A stretch of DNA of 64,000 nt from Chlorophyllum brunneum (GCA_963576785.1 OY756139.1:1674001-1738000), one strand, 5' to 3'; positions 37,296 through 48,938 are shown, counted from the stretch's first letter. Notes: generated by a model from the sequence alone, not told the origin. Translations and numbers: made by a program.

Positions 37296-40200
37296 CTAGA
37301 AATTACCGTTGACGACGGAATTTGAATGCATCCACGGCAACGAAAAATTGGGCTCATTCCTCAAATCATGCTGTTGTTGTTGAAGCTTCTTTTCCTTCGC
37401 ATGTGCTTGCCGTACGTAGGCATAGCGCTGGAAATGGTTGAGGCCTTGGAGGAACGAGACGCCGACCTGATCGCAGCATCATTGCAACGCCACACACCAA
37501 AATAAGCTAGATTCCGCCCAGAATATCAAAAGGTCACATACGGGGTACGCCCGCAGGTTGTTGAAAAGATCCACTGTCGCATCTCGAACCGCTTCTTTCT
37601 GGTGGAAGAGGCCAAACCCGAGGTGTAAAAGTCCTTGTCCTTGTGGCATAGCAAACGATAACAACTGAGTGTCCCTCGTCAATAACACTACACTCAATTG
37701 TCTTCCAACATCCGACTTGCCTCGACTACCTGTTCATATGTTCGGACATTGTCTGCCAATGTCCGCATGATCGCAAGGACTTCTGTATCCGCCAAGTTCT
37801 TCCCATACCGCACTCTGAACAATTGGTGCAGTACGTCAAAGCCCTTGATTGCTGAGCCAGCTGCGAGTTTCTCATGGTCCTAAATTGGCACACAAACACA
37901 TGAACATCAGTAAACCTGTCCGCACTATCATACAAGCAACAACATCACGATATTCACGCACCGCAATGCAATACTGATACGAACTTGTTTTCCGCCAGGC
38001 TTCTATTCGATGCGCATTGGCAGCAAGCTCTCGTGTACCAGTAGCTTCATCAACGAACGCTATGCCACTGCCGAGCTTCGGCGCCTGCCCAGGAATCTCG
38101 GTGAAAAAGCTGCTGGGATATCCAAATTTGGTAGTCCCTGTCACGTCTTCTTCATACCGTGAAGCCAAGCGTACAAAACGATAGACGTATTCCGCAAAAC
38201 GCATACGAACAAGTCCCTCGCCAAAGTGGTCCTCGATGGCGGTCCGGATCTGTATCAACCCGTCAATAAACCGTTGACATGCATCGCGAACGAAATGGTG
38301 CCCACATCCTCGATGAAGATCTTGTCACTGTTAGTAGTAATTCCTTCGCTTCTACTCCCTTCTTTGCGGTCCAAGTCTGTTTCGGAGCTCACTGAAGCCT
38401 CAGTTTTCAGTGTGCCGGTCCGGGTTATGGAAGGGATTCCGAATGCCGGAGTAATAACCGGGTACGTGGTATGAATATCTTTCGCAATCGTTACACTTCC
38501 CGAGCTGATATCGAAGAGCAGATCCCATGCTCGGGAAGCCTCGAAGATCGGATTAGTCACCCCGGCGATATAAGCCGGCCTGTATGTGTTGTAAATGCGT
38601 GATAATTTAGAGTAGAAGTATATACTTACACTGACTCCCACTCTTCCCGGTTCTTCAGGTTGGCGTAAGGGAACGCTCGTTCAATGAAACCCCGGAGTAC
38701 GATGCCACACCCGGAAGCAAGCGCACAAGCCGACAGAACAAAGTTTGAAACATCTCCCGCGGGGCGCCTGTGGCCCAAGAAGATGATACGCTTCCCCGTA
38801 ACCAAACCGTTGAATAGAATGATGATTGGGTGAGTCTGCGGTCCGCTCGTATGCAGGTGTGGATGCACCGGGCCTGACACTAGTTGGGGAGAGTTGAATA
38901 CTTTGATCAAAGATATCAAGGAGTACTGAAAGCTGGCTGTTAGCAGGGAAGGGGGAAACAAAGACTTTCGAGTGACATACATCTCCGACCTCCTCAGGGA
39001 AAGTGGCTAGTGGCATCTTGATGGGTAAGGGATGATCGCAATAGGTAACAGTCGTGTGGTAGAAGTGTGTATCCTTCACCATGGCATGCCGTAGATGTGT
39101 GTCATAATACGAGTGAGAAGCATTGATTTGGCGGGCGTGATGTTCGCGACTGTGAGCTTGGGAAGACGACGAGGAGGCACCTGTTGATCTTCGCTTGCGT
39201 GATGCGACAGTGCTGGAGCCGACCAGGGAAGCGACGCTACCTGAGTCACCAACCCCATCCTTTACAAGTTCAAGTCCACTCTCGTTACCCACCCATACCG
39301 CGCTACCCCCGAGTGTGAAGGATGAGTCAGATGGCGAGACTTGTGACTGGGTTGATAGTTGAGTGGAGGGGGCGAAAGTGCTAGACCCTGTATCAGTTCG
39401 AGGACGGGTGCCATTTTCCCGTCTTCCCTTCCCGTCCACGACATGAATCTTGTCCTTGTCTTTTCCACGCATAAGAAGTCCTTCCTCGAAGCTCGAGTAC
39501 GATCCACCCGAATTTGTCGGTTTGTGGAGATTTCCTCCAGAGCCATTGACCGGATTTGGGGTATTTTGGGAAAATCTTTCGGCGAATATGTCTTTCCGCT
39601 CGGATGATCGCATGACGAGCTTCTCTTGTCGCGTAAGGAGTGGAACCTTCGATAAATCGATGGAGTTGACTGCGTCGAAGAGCCGAGCGAGACAGTCTTG
39701 AGAAGGGTCCGTGAAGTAATCTTCGATTGCTAACAGTAGAAATGGCTGGTTGCAAACAACTAAGTCGAATAACTTGCAATGATAGAATAATCCTACTTGC
39801 CTTGAAGATTTGTATAAAGGAATGTCGTGTACATATTGCAAGAGCCAGGACTTTGGCGCCACTGGTGGGTGTATGATCACAGAGTGGTTAAAAGCTTGGC
39901 TATCATCAATGAGATGGGACGCACCGGTCTAGAGTTATATCGTGCTTTGTACGGACAAGGTTCAACACACAAAGCAGCTCTGGTTTGTCCACCCTACCGT
40001 TTGCAGTAACTTCGCCGGGTAGGTTGACAGGTTTAACATCTGGGGTATCGAGGGCCAAGACAGGAGATATTGTGTTGAAAGGGGTTTGGTTTAGAAAGAA
40101 CACGGTCCAATCGTCCAGCTGCGCTTCCGCACCATCAGGAAGCATGGACGTTGCAAGCAGGCTGATGCAAGACAGGGTCCAAATTAATCTCGGCAGAGGT

Positions 40201-40499
40201 GCAAGGATGCAAAGCATGGATACCTCTCATCGACGCCAAGGGGCTGAGGAAACTGGTACTTGAGTTGTGAACCTTCATAGATGTGAAACTCTGCGAGAAG
40301 GACGAAGGAGCAGTGGTTTCCTGAGCCTGTCATGACCAGCCCGAAGTCTCCCAGAGGGACAGAACGAAAGAGGCTGCGTCGAGACTGTAGCCTGGACACG
40401 GAGAATATGATTACGTAACAAATCGGCGCTTATACAACTTGTGTCGCGTACGCCTGGACTCGACTGTGGCCTGTTCACGACCACGCCGTAGTGCGACAT
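37296..40499 (-). CDS. Afi1-like DENN/SPA domain protein (Arf-interacting polarity factor)
   Basis: The protein resembles yeast Afi1, which binds the GTPase Arf3 at the plasma membrane and helps maintain polarised growth. The first exon (MSHYGVVVNRPQSSPG) joins SRRSLFRSVPLGDFGL. The N-terminal docking part reads CSFVLLAEFHIYEGSQL, LPDGAEAQLDDWTVFFLNQT, LLCVLNLVRTKHD and KVLALAICTRHSFIQIFK. A Ser-rich linker of about 200 residues follows. The DENN-like SPA part has IIILFNGLVTGKRIIFLGH and AYIAGVTNPIFEAS. The C-terminal part ends LFNNLRAYPVGVSFLQGLNHF and a Gln-rich helix. About nine introns are present and the length is near 900 residues. It is divergent from the antiporter gene, with 239 bp between start codons. 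Confidence 0.85.
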
Positions 40500-40738
40500 G
40501 CCATATACTATTGCATAGATTTGATATCCTTCTTTCGATGGATTTTGGGCCCATATCTCTCATAAAAACTCACGTTGAGAACAGCTCCGGGCGTCAAGAA
40601 GCTTTAGTCCATTGTCCCAGCCTGTGAAATTGGCGACGGACTTTGGGGACTGCGGTGTGCAGTAGCACAGCTTTCAGAGAAGCCGAAAGTGGTCGGAAAG
40701 CTCCCCTTACATAACAACCACCACCTCACTGAATCCCT
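40500..40738. promoter_or_regulatory. Shared divergent promoter of the Afi1-like and antiporter genes
   Basis: Only 239 bp separate the two start codons on opposite strands, so both promoters and leaders must lie here. No specific operator could be recognised. Confidence 0.6.
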
Positions 40739-43083
40739 ATGTCGAGTTTGCTTGAAGTGAGTCCACCTTTGAACCGCGCTTTCCCTCTACTCATGAACCG
40801 AGGTTCTAGGTAGCACCCACTGGGCTCGCATACATATGTCTGGGAGGTTTTGTTGTGCTTGTAAGGCCTGAGTCCCTGGCACTGGCTGCATTTTCAAGGC
40901 TCACCCCCATTTCAGTTTTCCGTCTTTTCGCTTTTCGTCCGAGAGAAGGTGTTATCGACTATGCTCTTATTGGAATATATCTTACTCAGCTCCTCAGATC
41001 TATGTTAACGAAGTCGTCCTCGGCACGGGATTTGGTATCATCATGGGCCCACTCTGTGCTGGGATTTTCGATCCCCGATCCTGGGCTCATGATACTAATC
41101 GTATCACCCTCGAAATCATGCGTGTAGTCCTTGTCACGGGCTTATTCGCTATCGGCGTCGAGTTGCCAAAGTCGTACATGTATAAACATGCCAAGGGGCT
41201 CTTCGCCATGGTGGTGCCCACTATGGCGATCGGTTGGATTATCGTCGCTGGTATACATTCTATCTCCTTCATCTACCTCGAGTTCTCATCATCCACTGCA
41301 AATATTCTCCCAGGATTGTTGAAGGCCCTCTTTAGCCAGTTTGATTACGTCACTTGTCTCGCCCTTGCAGCGTGCCTAACACCCACGGATCCCATCATCA
41401 GCGCCGCAATTGTAGGTAAGATTGACACTCACTCCTGGGATTCTGTACCTCGTTCACATTACCACCGCCAGGCGGAAAGTTTGCGAAGAAACATGTCCCC
41501 TTGAATCTTAGGCATATCCTCTCGGCAGGTGGGACTATTTCCATTCCATGAAACAGATTTATCTACCACCCCACGCTCTCCAGAGTCTGCAGCGAACGAT
41601 GGTCTTGCTTACCCATTCCTAAGTCTTTCACTGTATCTCACTCTAGAGCCGAACCGTCGAAAAGACATCACAGACTGGATCCTCGTTGGTTGGTTATGTA
41701 TGTCTGTACCTTCTTTGCACTACTCTCAGGACTGATCCAACTGGAGAGGACAGATCAAGTTATTCTTGGAACGTTCATCGGTGCCGTCATAGGTGAAGCA
41801 GTCCTAATTAGTTGGTGTCCCGAAGCGCTCACCATGAACAGGCTATCTCTTTATGCATATCATGAAATTCTCACACAAACGAGGATTCATCGACCGCGAG
41901 TCGTATGTGGCGCAATACCTCGCGTTGTCTATTTTCACCATGGGAGTCGTGAACACAATTGGAAGCGACGATCTTCTGGCTGCTTTTGCCGCAGGCAAGT
42001 GGTATCTTTATGATTTTCGGGCTCATTTTTATACCATCCCACTAATTCCTATCTCCACCCCGGCAGGTTGCGCAATTTCTTGGGACGGTGATTTCAATAC
42101 CCACACGGAGGGTGAAGCGTTCGCCTCTGTCATCGAGTACATTCTCAATTGCGGATGTTTCTTCTATATTGGCGCCTGGCTTCCATGGAAGGATTTTACT
42201 CTACCCGACCTTGGTATAAGTCCTTGGAGGCTGGTTGTCCTTTGTATCGGCATCCTAGTTCTACGTCGAATCCCCGCGATCCTGGTCCTATATAAATGGG
42301 TGCCCGAAATCGAGGACTGGAGAGAAGCGTTATTCTGTGGGCATTTTGGTAAGTAGTGTCTCTGATGTCTTCTCGTTCTCATGCCCTGATGTGCTTTCAG
42401 GGCCCGTAGGTGTCGAATCACTGATGCTTTCCATAGCTACTGAACGCTGTCTTTAGATGGGTGTTGGTGCTATCTTCGTCTCCACTCTAGCCATTCATCG
42501 TCTTCCAGAGCCACGCAGCCCCGCAGAAACGCAACAAGATATTCTTGCAACTGCCCTTCACCCCGTGGTAGGCTTTGTGGTGCTTGTTTCCATCATCGTT
42601 CGTAAGTTTGTTTTGATGAAATTCTTGCCTACTTGTAAGAAACAAGCGCGCACAGATGGCCTGTCGATTCCCTTCTTCAACGCCGGAAAGAACATACACT
42701 TTCATACCCTAACGCTCACCAACACTCTTGGAACACGCACCAGAACTGTAGGGGGTTCAGTTCAGGACCCCGACTGGCTCCTCTCTCTTCGACAGCCACC
42801 AGTCGATACTTTGCTACCTCTCCATCATCAACCGCAAATGCCACCTCGGGCCACGACAAAGGGCGACAAAGGATCTTCCATGGATGTCAAACCCGGCGCC
42901 ATCGAAACACCTTCCGCAACCTCCCCCTCTGCTCATACTGTAACCCCCTCCAACGCGGACTTTCCTTCTACTGGAGCTCCGCGGGTTATTGCCAGGGGTG
43001 ATGTCAACAATGCTCAATCCACGGACATTATCACCAAAGGACCAGTAGAGAATCCCGCGGTCCCCATTACCGAAGCACAATAA
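40739..43083 (+). CDS. Plasma-membrane Na+/H+ antiporter (Nha1/Sod2 family)
   Basis: The protein should export Na+ (and possibly K+) in exchange for protons, giving salt tolerance and pH control. The first exons are short: MSSLLE, then VAPTGLAYICLGGFVVL, then FSVFSLFVREK, then IYVNEVVLGTGFGIIMGP. Membrane helices follow throughout. The ion-binding signatures are visible: LTPTDPIISAAIVG, and SAESAANDGLAYPFL, which includes the adjacent Asn-Asp. The sequence IVHGLSIPFFN closes the membrane part across an intron that begins GTAAGT. A hydrophilic tail of about 120 residues, Ser/Thr/Pro-rich, ends PVPITEAQ. This is much shorter than the tail of budding-yeast Nha1 and closer to short fungal members. 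There are about ten introns. Confidence 0.92.
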
Positions 43084-43559
43084 CATTGGTTCCGTGGCTC
43101 CAGATCGAAGGGGCCCGTTGTTTGGGTTGGTCTGAGTGGAACAAACTATTGTTCCTTCATTCTTAAACCCCCGAACCTTCTTGAAGCTACCAAAGTCAAT
43201 TTCCTTTACGTCTGTTTCATTTTTTAGTTCCGTTGATTCCGGGTTGCTGCTGTTGTTTCTATGCGAGGTGATACAATAAGTACCAGAAAATTTTGAATCC
43301 GAAAGTACACTGCTGAATAACAAAGAAAATTAGGAGGCAAATTAACAAGTGTGTGATGAAGGGTGTCCAAAATCGAGTGCGAAGTCCATTTAGTTTGGAA
43401 CATATAGGTATGGGAGGTGAACAAAACAAGGAAAAGAATCAATGCGCCGCAGTGATTAAGGCAAGACGCGTTGCGACAAGAAAGAGGGTAAAATAAGAGT
43501 GCATTCCGCGACCGAAAATGATGGCTGGCGAAAAGGGGTATGATAGAGTGCAGAACAAT
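43084..43559. other. Convergent intergenic region
   Basis: The antiporter and the NPF-motif gene converge here. I see only 3'UTR-like sequence and no gene or repeat. Confidence 0.5.
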
Positions 43560-44636
43560 CTACTCGAAAGGATTTGTGCGACCAGCCTATTGACAAAGCT
43601 GTTGAGTGGTCACCTCCAGAGAAATAAAATCATACTCACCTGGTAGTCACCTCCCCTATCTGTTCCTTCGCCACAACCACACAACCATTCATGCCACCAT
43701 CGGACTGGTTTCTCGCGACTGTTATTGTCTTTCGCACTACGCGCAACGTCTGGGATATTGGTGGAGTAAGGTGGCGTAGATATTGCAACCGGTGGTGGTG
43801 TTTTAGGTCTGGGGAGACCAAGAGGCATTGGTGGAGGTGGGGGCCGAGAAAGCCGTTTGTCCTCTACTGCACTTACTTGGTGGGTATCAGCAAAAGGTGA
43901 TACCATCTCTAGAGTAGCTGGGGTTGTAGGGTTTTCGAAAGGGTTTTCTGTGGTGTCGTTGTTTCCCACCAAAACGGTCTCCTTCACCGCGTTTGCATCG
44001 GTTTCTGGGTCTGTGCTTCGCTGCCGGAGTGAAGATATAATGGAAGGAGACGGAGTAGGTGAAGAGGAAGGAGTTGGAGTTGGACTAGCGGCAATGTCTT
44101 CTAGTGGGAGGGCGTCAAGATTGTCAGTCGAACTTAGAGCGGTATGTTTTCCACCAATCGAGGGATTCCGTCTTCCAGTCCTCCAGAGCAAGCTTGCGCG
44201 CCTACTAACATCGCTGAGCAGAGAGGAGGAAGTTACTATAGTTCCCGAAGACGTTGACTCTCTGACAGCCTTCCGCCGCTGCCTCTCTGCGATCTCCCAC
44301 TGCCGGAGTGTCTGCAGATTGTGCGGGATGTGAATTCGCAAACTTAAGATTACGTATGAAAAGACGACTTACCTCTTCAACGCGACGGGTTTCTGCCTCT
44401 TGGTCGCTCCTAGGTGGGTAGGAATTTGTGTCTGAGAGCTCTGTGTTGTCTTCACCCAGATCAACGTGTCGTTGCCTGTGCTTGCCTTTCTGGTCGGCGT
44501 CGGAACTAGCAACGACAGAGTCATCGTGAGCGAGCCATGCTTTAGTCTGTGCAATGTCATCTTCCAGAGTAGGGGAGGATGTCGGGGATGGGGACTGTAG
44601 GGGTTTTACGGTGTCTATGGAGGATATGGAGCCCAT
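43560..44636 (-). CDS. Uncharacterised NPF-motif protein
   Basis: The family is not recognised. Three exons are supported: MGSISSIDTVKPLQ... to RRVEE, TLRQWEIAERQRRKAV... to RGGDYQ, and a short last exon AGRTNPFE followed by TAG. The product is about 320 residues, acidic at the N-terminus and Ser/Pro-rich in the middle, with no signal peptide or membrane segment. A compact block RWWHEWLCGCGEG lies near the C-terminus and looks conserved. Two Asn-Pro-Phe motifs, ENPFENP in the middle and TNPFE at the very end, are the type bound by EH domains in endocytosis; that role is inference. The gene lies 144 bp downstream of the Cys-rich membrane protein gene on the same strand. Confidence 0.72.
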
Positions 44637-44780
44637 GATGGGTGACAGAGGAAAGAGCCGAGAGCGGAACTGCGCAGGCTCGCAGGACTCCAAACTTAGC
44701 CTCTTGTTACACCACAACGATTATTGAAATATAGAAAAGTATCCAGTCCAATCAGTCTACGATAAAACTAGCTACTACAA

Positions 44781-46090
44781 TCAAAACCGATTCCCATCTG
44801 GCATCCGCTTCGTAGGTTGCATCACGACGCCGTCGTCAAAGTCAGAAGCATCATCAGGAGCCATATAGTTTCGCAGCCCAGACGACTTTTGAGTAGAATT
44901 CTGTAGAATCGGTTGAGCGTCGCTGTACATTGTGCTCCTAGCACTCCGGTCATTCAGAGAAAGAATCGACAACCGAGCCGTCTCGCGCATGTTCTTGAGG
45001 TTTTGGTGGAATGCATTCTATTATTGACGTGAGAAACACGACGCCTGCGTGGATTCCGCAACGAACCTGTTCCTTCCAGTACTGCAGACGTTTCTCGCGA
45101 TCAGCATCACGTTGCTTGCGGTGGAAGCAGAAAAGGCCAATAAGAGTGCCAAACATGCCTGAAGACTGTCAGAACAAAATTTTGAACCCCATGTAACATC
45201 ACCGACCTCCAAAAATACCCAAAGCAACAAGGACATAGACATAGACACCAAAGTGGTGAGGCTCAGCGGCGGGCTTGCCACAGACACTACTTGCAAGGCA
45301 GTTCCAGGACTGGCACCTAGGAGACTGCGTCAGGGGATGAAACCGGACGGACGAATTTCACATACTCCTTGTCTGCAGTGCAGGCTTCACCAAGGGCCTT
45401 CTCATTCAAGCAGACATGCTCAGAGGCATCGCAGTACAGTCCAAGGGCACAATTTCCTCTTGAAACGATATTGATGAACTCTCCTCCGACCTCATAGGCG
45501 ATGTACGCAGTGTTCTCGACTTCACATTTGTTTTGAAGGGTGACATTGGCCCACCTAGGCGTTGTTCAGAAAGGAGGATCGCGGAGAAACTGGAAGAAAT
45601 GCCCTACCAGCAGACGTTTTTGAGGCAGACTGATCCATTGACATTGAGACCTCTGCCACTGGTATCAGCGAGTTCTTTGAAGTTGGGTGGCGCCTCGCAT
45701 TGGTCTGTAGACGAAGTAATATGAGTAGTGGGAATAACACAAGGCCATCTACTGACCGTCGCGATTCATTTGGCACGGACTACCAACGGGGAGGAGGGGC
45801 TGACAGTCAGTGCCCTCGTCTGGGCAAAACTGACCGCGGGGACATTTGTCTGGGATTATATGGGAATCTTGGGCGTAACCAAAAGGAAAGTCGTCCTTCC
45901 TGCAGCGCTTTGCCTCGCAAATTCCGGCATCTGAGCAGAAGTTGGTTGCGGTGCACTCGCTCCAGAACTGATAGGTTCCTATCTGGAGGCGGTTGTTGGC
46001 CTGGTTGCACTGGCCGCCTCGTGCGACAGAGCCGGCATTGACTGCTGAGAAGGCTGAGAGTAAAAGGAGTGTGAGGGAGAGAGGATGCAT
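44781..46090 (-). CDS. Cys-rich type I single-pass membrane protein, unknown function
   Basis: The product has an N-terminal signal peptide (MHPLSLTLLLLSAFSAVNA). An outer region of about 190 residues follows, with some 20 cysteines in short spacings (FCSDAGICEAKRC, CPRGQFCPDEGTDC, YCDASEHVC, CQSWNCLASSVC). One membrane helix comes next (VYVYVLVALGIFGGMFGTLI), then a basic stop-transfer (HRKQRDADREKR) and a cytosolic tail of about 100 residues. The tail includes ARLSILSLNDRSARSTMYSD and ends RMPDGNRF. About six short introns interrupt it. The even cysteine number fits disulphides, and possible N-glycosylation sites occur (NVNGSV; ANVTLQ). I do not recognise a family. It could be a surface sensor or adhesion protein. 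It starts only 67 bp from the divergent Smr gene. Confidence 0.8.
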
Positions 46091-46157
46091 AAGGAGGAGA
46101 GACGAAAGGCGGCGTCTGCCTCGTCGCCCTGTCAATCTCCTTCCCACGCTTCCTCTC
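46091..46157. promoter_or_regulatory. Very short divergent spacer
   Basis: Only 67 bp separate the start codons of the Cys-rich membrane protein gene and the Smr gene. Each gene's promoter must therefore extend into the other's coding sequence or lie within this spacer, or one start is misplaced. Confidence 0.5.
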
Positions 46158-47059
46158 ATGCTGCGCAAACTCCTCAAGGCCATTGTCAGCCTCGTCTGCG
46201 GCACTCAGGAGTCTCCCCACCAGCCTCCGCAACAGCCCCCGCCTCACCACCCCCCCACCCACCATGGAGGCGTGCCCTACAACAAGGTCTGCCGTAACCC
46301 CTCCTCAACGTCGCTCAGCTAGTCCCATTTCATACAGGACCAGAATCTCATTAATCAACAAAACCCCCATTATGTCTCTCTCCGCAGCCGTGCCAACGAG
46401 GAAGGCCATGCCATGGCAAAATGCTTCGAGGAGAGCCACCAGGCCTACGCAAATGGCAATGGTGCCCTCGCCAAGGACCTCTCCAACAAGGGCAAGCAGC
46501 ACCAAAAGCAGATGGAAGAACTAAACACGCAGGCCGGCGACTGGATTTTTACCGGTAAAAACACCTCAATCCCCCCAGCAACCGATCCGAGACTGACGAA
46601 TTTGGTCTAGAAAACAACAAAGTACATTTGTCCGTCCGCATTCCAGTTTCATTTGATTCAGATCTCTCCTGTACCAGGATAGCGGACCTCAGGAAATTGA
46701 CTTGCATGGACTGTATGTCAAAGAAGCTATCAACCAGACGGACCGTGCTCTCCAACAAGCTCGGGCACGAGGCGACACTGAACTCCACCTCATCGTCGGC
46801 AAGGGCCTTCACTCCAAAAATGGGGCCGCTAAGCTTAAACCTGCAATCGAGGAATTAATGAACAAGTACGTGTACCGATAACCAATTGTCTCCATCTCAT
46901 TTATCTCGACTTTCAAGATATCAGCTCTCCGCGGAACTTGACCCGAACAATACCGGCGTGCTCATTGTTCAGCTAGGCTCCACACGCGGTCGTGGTGTTG
47001 GCGCCGATGAGATCACTCGTCGTATCGAACGGAGTGATGACAGTTGTGTCATCATGTAG
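46158..47059 (+). CDS. DUF1771-Smr domain protein
   Basis: The Smr domain is related to the C-terminal domain of MutS2 and binds or nicks nucleic acid in several proteins; in eukaryotes it is linked to mRNA quality control. The N-terminus is a short hydrophobic helix (MLRKLLKAIVSLVCG) and a Pro/His-rich stretch. An intron after PYNK leads to the DUF1771 helical part (NPHYVSLRSRANEEGHAM to LNTQAGDWIF). The Smr domain follows with DLHGLYVKEAI, LIVGKGLHSKNGAAKLKPAI and GVLIVQLG, ending DDSCVIM and TAG. There are five exons and about 225 residues. The DLHG and GKG motifs are intact. The substrate is not known. Confidence 0.87.
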
Positions 47060-47349
47060 ACTTATCACTGTGGCACTTGTCAAAATATTGCTCAATCTTG
47101 CAACGCATACCCACTGCTTGTAGAAATCCAATCAGTAAATATACCTTGTAATCATACGACAGTGTAACTACGAGTGAAAAATTGGCATTACGCAAATATA
47201 CAACAAAAGAAGAAACAATAGTAGAGGGTTTCAAATTTAGCACAAGATATCATTTTCTTCGACTGCACAAATAACGCCATCCAAGCTGTCCTCCCCTCGA
47301 GCAGACCAAGACCAACCCCTCACCTTGCATCAAATCTATACCAGACACC

Positions 47350-48631
47350 TCATACTTCCAAGCCAACGAGAACGAAAGCGGGATCGACGACGAAAGGAGG
47401 ATTCGTGACGACGGAACCACCAACATACATCAAGGAGTGCAGCAACTCGCCCAAGTTGGGAGTGGACCTTTCCAAAACAATGACGAGCGCACCGCAGTCT
47501 AGATTCTCGGCGGCCAGGTCCAGTAATGCAACAATGCTGCGCCAAGAACATGTAAGTAACAAATCGGGTTGTGTGTACAGATGACCACCATGATCCGTCC
47601 CACGGGAGGTGAGAGACAAGACAACAGAAGTGGGGACGTACCTTTCACGGAGACTGACTGAAGCCGCATTTTTGCCGTCAATGTAAAGTGTTTTGGGTTT
47701 CCCATGTAACTGAAGAACGACACCCTCGAACTCTGCATCAAGAGTAGGTGCAGAGACGGAAACACTCTTCGAGTAAGGTAGAGCCTTGAGTCCATCCTTG
47801 GGAAATACGGTCATAAGATAATCCAGTGCATCCTTGAGCTGAGCACCCGGCTTCGCTTTTTGACTGACTGGAGCAGGCCTGACCTGGTTGATGGGATCGA
47901 ACGAGATGCTGTCGATACTGCCACTGCTGCTATAGCTGCCATCATCCGGAGTTAATGGAGGCGTGGAGAACACCGAAGAGCTTGTGCTCGAACCAGATCG
48001 AGCCGGAGCAGGAATGGCACGTGGGGTAGTAACCGAACGAGTCCTACCATTACAACGAGATGGCTGCTGCAATCGGCCGTGGGAGTAGTCAATAGTAGTG
48101 ATGGGGACTGCTGTAGTTGGAGAATAGGCAATGCTTCTTGTGAACACTCTTGTGCCAGACATGGAGGTGGGTGAGGTGGAGAAAGAAGAGATGGGAGATG
48201 AGGAAGCGGAGGAAGGTGTAGAGGAAGAGAAATACGACGCTGGACTGCCTGTCACACAGTCCGACGACCCTCTGTCTGGAGGGCATTTGCTCTTAGGGAC
48301 GTCAAAAGCGCCACTTTTTATCGGATGGATAAGGATTATAAAAATAGGCAATGAGTTTTGAGATAAGGCGAGAAAGGAAAAGACATACCCCAGGCCCCCC
48401 AGAGAACGTGGTCGAATAGTAGTACATGTCGTCGTTGCCCTCTAGGTGGCAAACAGCGAGCACGCTAGGCACGGAGGTGTCGAAGGAAGTAGCCCCATCT
48501 CCAACGCTTTGACGAGCGTTGCTGCATGGTTTGTGAACTGTGAGCAACAGCGAAGCATCGAAACTGAGGACATACGTGGGGCGAAGACTAGATTTCTGAT
48601 TTGTAAAATTCGACATGGTACTTAGTGACAT
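47350..48631 (-). CDS. Ornithine decarboxylase antizyme (needs +1 ribosomal frameshift)
   Basis: Antizyme binds ornithine decarboxylase and sends it to the proteasome, and it is made only when polyamines promote a frameshift. The zero frame runs from MSLSTMSNFTNQ, through VLAVCHLEGNDDMYYYSTTF, to TGG CGC TTT TGA (stop 48302-48304). The +1 frame continues GAC GTC (DVPKSKCPPDRG), then a Ser-rich linker. The antizyme fold follows: QLKDALDYLMTVFPKDGLKA, SVSLRESIVALLDLAAENL across an intron, LVIVLERSTPN, and LLHSLMYVGG near the end. The stop is at 47350. An intron of 75 nt (GTATGT start) may lie just before the shift site; it keeps the frame whether spliced or not. Starts at 48616 and 48673 are alternatives. 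The gene is divergent from the S2 ribosomal gene. Confidence 0.85.
48301..48313 (-). promoter_or_regulatory. Programmed +1 frameshift site of antizyme
   Basis: On the minus strand the sequence is TGG CGC TTT TGA C. The zero frame stops at TGA, and skipping one base gives GAC, which opens the frame coding for the conserved antizyme domain. The arrangement matches animal antizymes (TGG TGC TCC TGA T) with TTT in place of TCC. The downstream bases can fold (see findings). Confidence 0.8.
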
Positions 48632-48938
48632 ATCCTGCCAACTTGACAATTTGAACAAGGGTAAAACGTGCAAAAGTTTGATCGAGTATTTGGGCTGTAG
48701 GGAGAGCCGGTCAGCGATGTGATGGCAGAAAATTCAAACCGAACAGAACTCACCTCTCAGTGGTGAGATGCAAGGATAGACCACACAGTTTGCTGACTAA
48801 CCTCGCTTTGTCCCTGTGTTCACGTGACTACTCCGCTCGCCTATTCCCACGCATGCCAGCTGCGGCCGGGGGTACCGAAAGTAGGCCAACAGAAGCGGAA
48901 AAGAGCCCAACGCCGCCTGCAACAGCAAGCTCAAGACT

